Source of the DNA: RQOF01 sp964461135
GTDB lineage: Bacteria; Calditrichota; Calditrichia; RBG-13-44-9
Direction of reading: 5' to 3'
DNA length: 18,775 bases
Assembly (NCBI GenBank): GCA_964461135.1
Contig: CAYWTB010000088.1
Location: 1-18,775 of the forward strand
In this document: positions 1 through 6,863 of the stretch, piece by piece
Position numbering within the stretch: the first letter of the stretch is position 1
Layout of the letters: each line of letters opens with the position of its first letter
The notes under the pieces: generated by a model
The model's input: the letters and a program-made list of their open reading frames with translations, nothing else
Databases searched by the model: none
What the model was told of the DNA's origin: nothing
Position numbers and translations under genes: made by a program

Positions 1-53
1 GTAATTTAAAAACTTGGGGCACCTTCTCCTATTATTACTATAGAAATCTAGAT
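1..53. repeat. Left arm of a 53-bp perfect terminal inverted repeat
   Basis: Bases 1-53 are exactly repeated in inverted orientation at 18722-18774. The match stops at base 54, where the two flanks diverge. The arm begins GTAATTTAAAAACTTGGGGC and ends in the palindrome ATCTAGAT. It lies 4 bases from the stop codon of a decayed hydrolase gene. No transposase is present anywhere between the arms. It may be the end of an interspersed repeat or insertion sequence present in two inverted copies at which an assembly contig stopped, or a true inverted repeat around the segment. Confidence 0.95.
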
Positions 54-57
54 ACTA

Positions 58-712
58 CTATAAATTTGATTCATTTATAAATTCTTGGATGCTCTCTTCA
101 AGCAGACAGTTGAACTCTTCAGGAACATCCCACATTACAAGATGCCCGACATCCGGGATAATTTTGACCTTGAATGAATGAACATACTTCCTAAAGGTTT
201 CCACATTTGTCGGTTTTTGATCCGAATTAACTGAAATAATAGGGGCCTGGATCTTTCTAAGCGACTCAATATACTTTTCATTTTCCCTTCAAATAGCTTC
301 TTTAAGAGATTCACTCCAACCTTTTTGGGGAACATCTTTCAACATTGAGAGGGCTCGCTTAAACGATGTCTCAAGATTCCTTTTATAGATAGGTTTTTAT
401 TTCTTGGTGGGGTGGAGCTGTTACCAAATCCATATTAACGCTATTAATATAGCTAATAATTTCCCGGGAATACTTCATTTCAATATTTTGTAAAATATCC
501 ACCAGCACCAGTCCAGTAACATGATTGGATACTCTCTTTGCAGTTTCAATAACAACAGGCCCGCCCATAGAAAAACCGTCAAGTACAACCTGATCAAGAT
601 CAAGCTTATTAATAACAGCGGTAACGTCTTAACCAAAGGAAACAGAAAAGTCACCAGATGCTGTTGAAATTTGCCCAAAGAGATCTGACAGCGAACATTT
701 AGATGATATGGG
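58..712 (-). pseudogene. Decayed alpha/beta hydrolase (N-terminally truncated, frameshifted)
   Basis: This is a broken alpha/beta-hydrolase-fold gene. Read on the minus strand, the pieces fall in the family order. First is a strand with DLFGQ...SGDFSV near 620-690. Then comes an in-frame TAA near 631, followed by DVTAVINKLDLDQVVLDGFS with the nucleophile elbow GFSMGG near 565-580. The helix and strand VSNHVTGLVLVDILQNIE follow. A TAA near 383-385 and a frame change come next, and the C-terminal third is interrupted by a TGA near 297. That part carries IISVNSDQKPTN (the usual acid-residue region) and IPDVGHLVMWDVPEEFN, whose His is the usual catalytic one. The last stop is TAG at 58-60. The N-terminal third, with the start and the oxyanion-hole strand, is not found. 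At least two internal stops and one frameshift make sequencing error an unlikely sole cause. The original substrate cannot be told. Confidence 0.82.
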
Positions 713-722
713 GGAATTAAGG

Positions 723-749
723 GGGCACAACGACCAAAAAGCTGTGCCC
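723..749 (-). terminator. Hairpin downstream of the TPR-PD40 gene, possible terminator
   Basis: On the minus strand the RNA would fold as GGGCACAGC / GTTGTGCCC, nine pairs including one G-U, around a 9-nt loop. It begins 30 bases after the stop of the gene ending at 779. No run of U follows, so it may be only a weak or factor-dependent terminator, or an mRNA 3'-end stabiliser. Confidence 0.4.
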
Positions 750-778
750 TCTTGCCAATGTTCTTATTATGAGGCTTT

Positions 779-2905
779 TTATTCAGGCAAAAAATTTTCC
801 ATTACCCAGATTGCCGGTAATTCATAGCTTGAGCCACTGTTGCTGAAAGCAATGTGTCGCCCGTCCGGATGTGCACTTAACCACCAGAAGGGCGACAATT
901 CCAAACCCATACTTTGGGCTTCCCCACCCTCCACCGGAATTCGCCATAAATCCCATTTTTTATTGTCTATTGGCTGGCAATATTTTGGCAGAAAAATGTA
1001 CTTCCCATCAGCGCTCCACACATGAAACATCCAGCTGTTGTCTCCCTGCTCAAAGGAGTGTATTACCCGAGTTTTTCCACCTGTAGTTGGTATCACTCTC
1101 AAATTCCTTTTCTTCTTATCCAGTCCCAGGACCGCCAACCATTCGCCGTCCGGTGAACGGGAGATGGAGTATACCTCATCCGCGGTTCCGCTAAGCAACT
1201 CAGTTTCCGTACCGCTTTCAATGTCTCGAACGATAATTTGAAATATGCGCAAGCTATCCCACACCATGCTGCGCACCAGGAAAACAGACTTCCCATCAAT
1301 GCTCCATTCATGGTTCCAAATGTCTTGAGGCCTGTGAGTCATCAATACCAGCGTCGCTTTGCCTGTTTGCACATCTATAGTGTAATGCCCTATACTCTCA
1401 CCATTGTCCTCCCAATTAACAACCATGACCGAGCGACTGTCGGGAGACCAGCGCGGAAAGCCGAAATTGTTCAATCCTGGTCTGAATTCGCGATCTTTGC
1501 CACTGTCCAGAGAACGAATACAAAGAACATTGCCGGTAGGACGAAAACTCCTAGGTCTTATAAGTGGTGCTCGCTTGGAAACATATGCCAGAGACTTGCC
1601 GTCAGGAGAATAGTATGGCGTTGAATTTGATCCTATAAAGCTATTGATGGCTTCATGAGGTGGCGCCACAATGGTGCCAGTCTGCGGATCAATTTCCATG
1701 ACATAGACATCGGTTCTATTTGGAACCTCGCAATAGTAGAAAGATCCATCGGTTGTGAATCCCAGTCCTGTTGGGGGAAGCGGTCCCTTATTTGACTTGA
1801 TCAGTCGAGGCTCGCCGTGAGTTTTCCCATTTACTACTTCAATAGCCCAAATGTCAGGTGTTCCGGTTCGGTCGCTGCCAAAAAGGTTATATTTACCGTT
1901 CGGTCCCCAGCCCAGTTTATAATCATGTGCCGGATGTTCTACAAGAACTCTTTCTTCTCCGTTTTGCATTGAGTACAAGAATATATCGTGATTACCGGAG
2001 TTCACTTTTCCCGGGGCGTCGTAGACAATGTAGTTTTCTTCAGGTGAGAACTCTACATTGCGAAATCGGCGGTCTTTTTCAAACTTCCTTACAACTCGGA
2101 CTGTCCCGTCCTCGACTGATATCGAAACAATAACTTCATTTGTATCCTTTTTCCACAGTCTTGCCAGAATATGCTTCTCATCCTTTGACCAATCACATGG
2201 CTGCAGCCAATTGTATTCATCCGTGCTGAACAGGATGCGGGGTTCCCCACCGTCGAGGTTGATAATACGGAGTTCGTATTCATCATGTTCATTATACCAG
2301 GAGTACACAATCTGTTTACTATCTGGCGACCAGTTGGCAGACTCCGCATATTCATCACTGTCTTCCCAGGAGCCTTTATTAGTAAGGTGACGCTTTTTGC
2401 CGGTGGCAATTTCATAAACAGCCAGATCACCAGTGTCCCAATCCACATAAGAGAGATATTTGCCGTCAGGAGAAATCTGGCCACAGTCGTCAACATCCAG
2501 GCCTTCCCATACTTTTCTTACTGTCATATCCTTCTGCTTACCATTGCTTATGGACTGCGCGAGTGTGGCAAGTCTGGATTTCGCTTCAGCTACTAAGTCT
2601 GATTGGTCAGCATACTCTTCGATTACCCGCCGGTAAGCTTTCTGGGCTTCCTGTTTCCCCAACTTTTCGTAGCATATCCCAATATGTAACTGAGCTTTGG
2701 CGGCTACTTCTCGATTTTCCACATATTGATCTAAAATCTTCTGATAAAAATCAATGGCTTGTTGCAATTCTCCCTTTGCTTCCTCTAAATAAAGCGCTTT
2801 TTCGAAAAGTTGACCGGCGGTTTCCTGAGAGAATAAGGCATTAAAAGTTAAAAAGAGGCCAATAATTAAATAAAGTAAAACAGAAAAGATTTTAAAATTT
2901 TTCAT
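779..2905 (-). CDS. Secreted TPR and PD40 (TolB/WD40-like) beta-propeller protein
   Basis: The product is an exported protein, probably periplasmic or surface-associated, of 708 residues from this start. I chose the ATG at 2905 because an AAGGAG lies 7 bases upstream and a signal peptide follows at once (MKNFKIFSVLLYLIIGLF..., to about residue 27). An in-frame start at 2944 would put charged residues before the signal and has no such site. Residues ~30-115 are helical TPR-like repeats (FEKALYLEEAKGELQQAIDF, then an AQLHIGICYEKLG unit). From ~130 to the end run many PD40-type propeller blades marked by SPDGKYLSY, SPDSKQIVYSW, SPDGKSLAYVS, SPDSRSVMV and SPDGEWLAV. It ends in WVMENFLPE with no T9SS sorting domain, unlike the other large exported proteins here. 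The fold suggests protein or ligand binding rather than catalysis, and I see no peptidase domain. It follows the response-regulator gene by about 100 bases. Function unknown. Confidence 0.88.
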   Translation of the reverse strand: MKNFKIFSVLLYLIIGLFLTFNALFSQETAGQLFEKALYLEEAKGELQQAIDFYQKILDQYVENREVAAKAQLHIGICYEKLGKQEAQKAYRRVIEEYADQSDLVAEAKSRLATLAQSISNGKQKDMTVRKVWEGLDVDDCGQISPDGKYLSYVDWDTGDLAVYEIATGKKRHLTNKGSWEDSDEYAESANWSPDSKQIVYSWYNEHDEYELRIINLDGGEPRILFSTDEYNWLQPCDWSKDEKHILARLWKKDTNEVIVSISVEDGTVRVVRKFEKDRRFRNVEFSPEENYIVYDAPGKVNSGNHDIFLYSMQNGEERVLVEHPAHDYKLGWGPNGKYNLFGSDRTGTPDIWAIEVVNGKTHGEPRLIKSNKGPLPPTGLGFTTDGSFYYCEVPNRTDVYVMEIDPQTGTIVAPPHEAINSFIGSNSTPYYSPDGKSLAYVSKRAPLIRPRSFRPTGNVLCIRSLDSGKDREFRPGLNNFGFPRWSPDSRSVMVVNWEDNGESIGHYTIDVQTGKATLVLMTHRPQDIWNHEWSIDGKSVFLVRSMVWDSLRIFQIIVRDIESGTETELLSGTADEVYSISRSPDGEWLAVLGLDKKKRNLRVIPTTGGKTRVIHSFEQGDNSWMFHVWSADGKYIFLPKYCQPIDNKKWDLWRIPVEGGEAQSMGLELSPFWWLSAHPDGRHIAFSNSGSSYELPAIWVMENFLPE

Positions 2906-2928
2906 GACATTTCTCCTTCTTTTTACAA

Positions 2929-2960
2929 AATATACTTTCTTCATTCAGGGGAAGTGTCAA
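2929..2960 (-). promoter_or_regulatory. Weak possible promoter for the TPR-PD40 gene
   Basis: On the minus strand, TTGACA (2955-2960) and TATATT (2929-2934) lie between the response-regulator stop and the start at 2905. The 20-base spacing is longer than the usual 16-18, so this is uncertain. Read-through from the two-component operon is equally possible. Confidence 0.25.
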
Positions 2961-3008
2961 ACGAGTGTGAAAAGTGGAAGAAATTTTAGTGAAAATCGAT
3001 TAATTTTC

Positions 3009-3695
3009 TCAATCAACTAATTTATAACCAACGCCTCGAATGCTAAAAATTAATTTAGGATTTGCAGGATCTGTCTCTATTTTTTTCCTGATATTGGCTA
3101 CATGGCTGTCTATTGTCCTGGGGGTGACCGTAAGATTGTCTTCTCCCCATATTGTATCCAGGATCTCATTTCTGGTTAACACCTCTCCCTTTTTCTGAAT
3201 AAATAGTTTTATGATCTGAAATTCCAGAGGGGTAAAGTCGATTTTTTTTCCATTCTTTTCGGCGGTGTATTTCTTGAAGTTAAACTCAATTTCGCCCATG
3301 TGGTAATTAGACAGCTCAGTTGGGCGGTCCTCTAACCGACGAAAAATAGTCTTAGCTCGTGCCATCAGTTCACGAAGACTAAAGGGTTTTGTGACATAAT
3401 CATCTGCACCCAACTCCAGTCCCAATACTTTATCAATCTCTTTATTTTTTACCGTCAACATGATGATAGGTGTATTATTACCATCTCTTCTCAATTTTTT
3501 GCAAACTTCGAAACCGTCCAGAATCGGCAGCATGATGTCCAGAATCATCAGATCCGGTTTTTCCTTCTCCACCATTTCTAAACCTTTTTCTCCATCATTT
3601 GCGGTGTAAACATGATATCCATGTGATTCAAACTCGTCTTTGAGGCTTAATTGAATGCCAGGATCATCTTCTACAATCAGAATTTTTTTGGACAT
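3009..3695 (-). CDS. OmpR/PhoB-family response regulator
   Basis: This is a two-component response regulator of 228 residues, the normal length for the OmpR/PhoB class. The receiver domain (about 1-120) has the acidic pair D10/D11, the phospho-acceptor D53 in LMILDIMLP, T81 and K103 in VTKPFS. The C-terminal winged-helix DNA-binding domain (about 128-228) shows the typical LTRNEILDTIWG, TVTPRTIDSHVANIRKKI and SIRGVGYKL. Phosphorylated by the kinase encoded just upstream, it should bind direct repeats in target promoters. It starts 6 bases after the kinase stop codon, so the two are almost certainly co-transcribed. No good Shine-Dalgarno precedes its ATG, which suggests coupled translation. 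All key residues are intact. The regulon cannot be read from sequence; nearby surface genes are only candidates. Confidence 0.97.
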   Translation of the reverse strand: MSKKILIVEDDPGIQLSLKDEFESHGYHVYTANDGEKGLEMVEKEKPDLMILDIMLPILDGFEVCKKLRRDGNNTPIIMLTVKNKEIDKVLGLELGADDYVTKPFSLRELMARAKTIFRRLEDRPTELSNYHMGEIEFNFKKYTAEKNGKKIDFTPLEFQIIKLFIQKKGEVLTRNEILDTIWGEDNLTVTPRTIDSHVANIRKKIETDPANPKLIFSIRGVGYKLVD

Positions 3696-3701
3696 TGGAT
3701 C

Positions 3702-5846
3702 TTACTCTATTTTGTTATTTATTGGTAAAATTACTGAAAAAGTACTACCCTGATCCTCTTTACTCTCAACAGAAATTTTGCCTCCATGAGCTTCGACGGT
3801 GTGCTTAACCAATGTCAATCCCAAACCGGCGCCTTTCACCGAATATCTGATCGAATTTGTTCCCTGATAAAACTTGTCAAATATCTTATATAATTCCTTC
3901 TGGGGAATGCCTATACCATAATCCTTTATCCTTAAAATCAGGCTGTTCTCATCTTTTTCAGCAATTATATCAATTTCATTTCTTTTAGGTGAAAACTTAA
4001 TGGCATTGTCCAAAAGATTACAAACAGCTTGTGCCATTGCATTTTTGTCTATTGTTATATGAGGGATTTTATCTGGAATTTGAGTATGTATTTTTACATT
4101 TTGTTGTATATTTTCTTTTCTAAAGTTTTCGATCGTTTCACCTAACCATTCAGCTACATCCGTTACCTCCAAATCATATTCTTTCTTTCCCTCCTCTATT
4201 TTTGAAAAATCCAAAACATTCTGGACGAGACGAGTTAATCTATCCGCATCCTGCGAAATCACCGAAAAATACTGTTTCATTTTCGTCGGATTTTTTACCT
4301 TGCCATCTATTAGTCTTTCTGTTAGAGCCTTAATGGATGTCAATGGCGTTTTAAATTCGTGAGAGACAGAAGAAACAAAATCGGATTTTATTTTGAGAAT
4401 CTCCAACTCATGGACCACCGTTCGTATAACCAAAGCAACTCCAAAAACAAGGACAAGAATCAAGGTGAGAATTGTCCAGAAATAGAAACTTTTCTGAATA
4501 TTTACAATTCCTACACCTTCTGCTACCATATAAGAAAGTTCGATTCTCCATGGAGGAAAATTGTCATTAAAAAATGTAGTTACTTTAGAAAAATCATTTG
4601 ATGAGACTTTTTTACCGTATAAAATCCGTCCTGAAATATTGGAAATCGTAATAATTGAATTTTCATTGATCTGAACATCTTCAATAATATTGTTCAATAG
4701 ATCCTTTTCTAAATAGTCATTCTTAATTTTAATGCCCAGTATTCCCAGAGAATTATTTCTCTCCTCATCAGGAATCATTACAGCGGAAATTAAAAAGTTT
4801 TTACCATTGATGTTTTTTGAAAGATGAAAAGGCGGTTGTGTATAAACTACGGATTGAATAAGTTTTTTACTAAGTTCAGGAACGCATTCTTTTTTTAGAC
4901 TGTTAACTGTTTGCCATTGTTCAACTTTTTTCTGCTGGATGCTGTTTAACTGTTCAAATTCCTTTGTGAATCCTTCCACCTCAGGATAATTTAGTTGGAT
5001 ATCAGATAGCATATCAGTAATAATTTTTTTAATTAAATCAGCGTAAGTAATAAATTGATCTTCGTTTAAATTCCAGTGACCTCGGAGTATACCACCGTAG
5101 ACATTTAAAGCGCTTTTGAGACAACTTTCAGAATCCTCCAGCTTCTTATAACTATCAACTATTTGCACTTTGGCAATTAAAGCTAATGGTAAACCGGTAA
5201 ATGTTTTACTTTCTGGATAATCATCTACAATTCTCGAATAAATTTTTATAGATTTTTGATATTTTTTTAGTTTGTTAAAACAACGTGCAATATTATTTAA
5301 TATCTGAGCCTGGTTATTTTCATCTTTTAAATGAATGAAAAGATCATTATAGAAGGTAATAGCAGTTCGGTAATTTTGTTGTATGTATTCGCATTTTTCA
5401 GCTTTTTGCAGTCTTTCCCGTTGGGATTTTGTGAGAGGAGTAAATGCCTTTCTATCATTTTTTTTTAGGTCCGGTTGAGAGAAAGGAAATAGTGGTTCTT
5501 CATTTTTATAAACAATAAAAACATTCTCCACTAGTGGATTATTGACCAATTGTTCATTAAGCAATTCATTCAATGCCTGATAATCTTCTTCAACAAACGA
5601 GGGATATTGAACTAAATTTTGTAGAGTAGCGTCAATATCTTTTAAACGAGAATGAATTTGTGTTTTTATGAAATCGGTAATTCTTATATTATCGTTTTCA
5701 ATTTGTTTTGCCAATCTGAATCTTTCATTCCGTATGGCTCTGATACCAAAAATACTGAGAGAAACTGAGGGAAGAAATATTGTAAGCAGAAAAATGGCAA
5801 TAAGTTTTTTTTGCTTTTTTAAAGCTATTTTAAGGTTATCAACCAT
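3702..5846 (-). CDS. Membrane sensor histidine kinase with large TPR-containing extracytoplasmic domain
   Basis: This is a 714-residue sensor kinase. One membrane helix (about 14-36) and a second (about 454-475) enclose roughly 415 residues outside the membrane. That region starts with a helical segment (about 45-110). It contains TPR-like helices at about 147-255 (NYRTAITFYNDLF, NNIARCFNKLKKYQKSIKIY). It ends with a segment at about 340-440 that reads like a small PAS/Cache-type sensor fold (SLGILGIKIKNDYLE, ISNISGRILYG). The cytoplasmic part has H496 in SSVSHEFKTPLTS, the N-box NLLDNAIKFSP (610-620), G1 DYGIGIP, the F-box FDKFYQGT and G2 KGAGLGLTL, all intact. No HAMP domain fits in the ~20 residues between the second helix and the H-box. 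The partner regulator begins 6 bases downstream. No Shine-Dalgarno precedes the ATG, and a -10-like element lies only 8 bases upstream, so the message may be nearly leaderless. The signal sensed is unknown. Confidence 0.96.
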   Translation of the reverse strand: MVDNLKIALKKQKKLIAIFLLTIFLPSVSLSIFGIRAIRNERFRLAKQIENDNIRITDFIKTQIHSRLKDIDATLQNLVQYPSFVEEDYQALNELLNEQLVNNPLVENVFIVYKNEEPLFPFSQPDLKKNDRKAFTPLTKSQRERLQKAEKCEYIQQNYRTAITFYNDLFIHLKDENNQAQILNNIARCFNKLKKYQKSIKIYSRIVDDYPESKTFTGLPLALIAKVQIVDSYKKLEDSESCLKSALNVYGGILRGHWNLNEDQFITYADLIKKIITDMLSDIQLNYPEVEGFTKEFEQLNSIQQKKVEQWQTVNSLKKECVPELSKKLIQSVVYTQPPFHLSKNINGKNFLISAVMIPDEERNNSLGILGIKIKNDYLEKDLLNNIIEDVQINENSIITISNISGRILYGKKVSSNDFSKVTTFFNDNFPPWRIELSYMVAEGVGIVNIQKSFYFWTILTLILVLVFGVALVIRTVVHELEILKIKSDFVSSVSHEFKTPLTSIKALTERLIDGKVKNPTKMKQYFSVISQDADRLTRLVQNVLDFSKIEEGKKEYDLEVTDVAEWLGETIENFRKENIQQNVKIHTQIPDKIPHITIDKNAMAQAVCNLLDNAIKFSPKRNEIDIIAEKDENSLILRIKDYGIGIPQKELYKIFDKFYQGTNSIRYSVKGAGLGLTLVKHTVEAHGGKISVESKEDQGSTFSVILPINNKIE

Positions 5847-5854
5847 ACATTTAT

Positions 5855-5883
5855 TTTATAATCTAACTCACGTTATTTGTAAA
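5855..5883 (-). promoter_or_regulatory. Probable promoter of the kinase-regulator operon
   Basis: On the minus strand TTTACA (5878-5883) and TATAAA (5855-5860) are separated by exactly 17 bases. The ATG of the kinase lies 8 bases past the -10, so transcription would begin at or next to the start codon. That fits the missing ribosome binding site. Confidence 0.5.
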
Positions 5884-6600
5884 ATATACTACAATATTTC
5901 CGATTAAAGGTTAAGGAAATATGGAAATTTTGTCAAGTTTTTATCGATGCTGGAGGTGTTTTGATCAAAATTAATAAGTATTATCCGTTTTGTGAAATAT
6001 AGATTCTAAAATGGCAACTACAATAAATCTATTGTATGTCTTCAGAACATTTCGGATAAATTCTTTTAAAAATTAAGAGATAGTGGTTATATACCAAATA
6101 AAAGATTACAATATTTTGGTTAATTTTTCTTCTGTTTTTTGTTTATAAATAATTCTTGTCGTTGTCTTAGTAATATAATTCATTTACTCTTTTTCATAAG
6201 AAAACAGCTTTTTTACGCTATCATTGATCCCTAATTTTTTAACCGACTCTCATAAATTTTATAATTATTTGAAATGAAAAGCAATCCTTTGGGTTTAACC
6301 TTTAATATGGCACTCAACCTCTAATAATTAATATTTTTTTCACATTATAGAAATTTTATGAAACAAGTCTTTTTAGATATCACATTGAATGCAAAACACG
6401 GGTATTACAAAAGCATGCTTCGAATTAAATTTCATGTTCGTCTAAAAGATATATTATGCCCCAATTATTACAAAACTTAAAAGCATGTTTATAATTGATA
6501 GTGAGAAGAATTTCAAATAGTCAAATTTAAATGAAGCGAACAAAAAGGAAATAGCTTCTGGTAAAACCAGCACAACCACCGTTAAACTGGTGCTTCAGGT
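5884..6600. other. About 0.7 kb AT-rich non-coding stretch
   Basis: I found no credible ORF, tRNA or known riboswitch on either strand between the kinase promoter region and the consensus promoter near 6611. It holds a perfect 10-bp palindrome AAGCATGCTT at 6411-6420. A related AAAAGCATG..T motif recurs about 70 bases further on (near 6479). If the promoter at 6611-6638 drives the kinase operon, all of this would be an untranslated leader. Confidence 0.6.
5908..5936 (-). promoter_or_regulatory. TTGACA element with poor -10 upstream of the kinase
   Basis: A perfect TTGACA (5931-5936, minus strand) is followed after 17 bases by TAACCT, a weak -10. It shares the wider form CTTGACAAA with the promoters at 6611, 11917 and 18478, so it could be a second, regulated start for the kinase operon with a leader of about 50 bases. 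Confidence 0.3.
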
Positions 6601-6604
6601 TTCA
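6540..6604 (-). ncRNA. Candidate small structured RNA behind a consensus promoter
   Basis: A transcript starting about 7 bases after the TATAAT at 6611-6616 would first form a hairpin with stem AGCAC/GTGCT (6569-6594) and then CTGGT-TTT-ACCAG (6558-6570). It then reaches a U-rich tail, ATTTCCTTTTTG, at about 6541-6552. The two stems share two bases, so only one may close fully at a time. No ORF follows. No known RNA family was recognised. It could instead be the start of a long leader for the kinase operon. Confidence 0.3.
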
Positions 6605-6610
6605 ACATTT

Positions 6611-6638
6611 ATTATACAAAATTTTAGGAATTTGTCAA
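6611..6638 (-). promoter_or_regulatory. Near-perfect consensus promoter in a non-coding gap
   Basis: Minus strand TTGACA (6633-6638), 16 bases, TATAAT (6611-6616): both hexamers match the housekeeping-sigma consensus. It lies just past the terminator-like hairpin at 6657-6688, so it opens a new transcription unit running toward lower coordinates. Confidence 0.7.
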
Positions 6639-6656
6639 AAGTTAGAAAGGTAGAAA

Positions 6657-6688
6657 TGAAAAACCAGCTGTTAAATGATAACTGGCTT
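6657..6688 (-). terminator. Probable intrinsic terminator after the peptidase genes
   Basis: The minus-strand RNA has an AGCCAG/CTGGTT outer stem (one G-U pair) with inner TTA/TAA pairing and a small bulge, followed directly by a UUUUU run (6659-6663). It lies about 180 bases after the stop of the C1 peptidase gene. Confidence 0.5.
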
Positions 6689-6755
6689 TATTGGTCGAAT
6701 GACTAGTGATGATCCTGTTGCCCCAGCACTAACTTTCTCGCAAAAAATGCCAATA

Positions 6756-6823
6756 GCAAAGAGCATAGGACGAAATGAATTAAGTAATCATAAATACAAA
6801 ACGCTCGGCTCCATGCTCTTTGC
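6756..6823. repeat. 11-bp inverted repeat in the 3' region of the peptidase gene
   Basis: GCAAAGAGCAT at 6756-6766 is the exact reverse complement of ATGCTCTTTGC at 6813-6823, with a 46-base loop. The pairing extends a few bases past a one-base bulge. It lies 41 bases after the stop codon at 6864 and could form a long 3'-end stem in the mRNA. Confidence 0.6.
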
Positions 6824-6863
6824 ACCATGCTATCGTAAGTTTAGTGCATATGACCATAGGATC

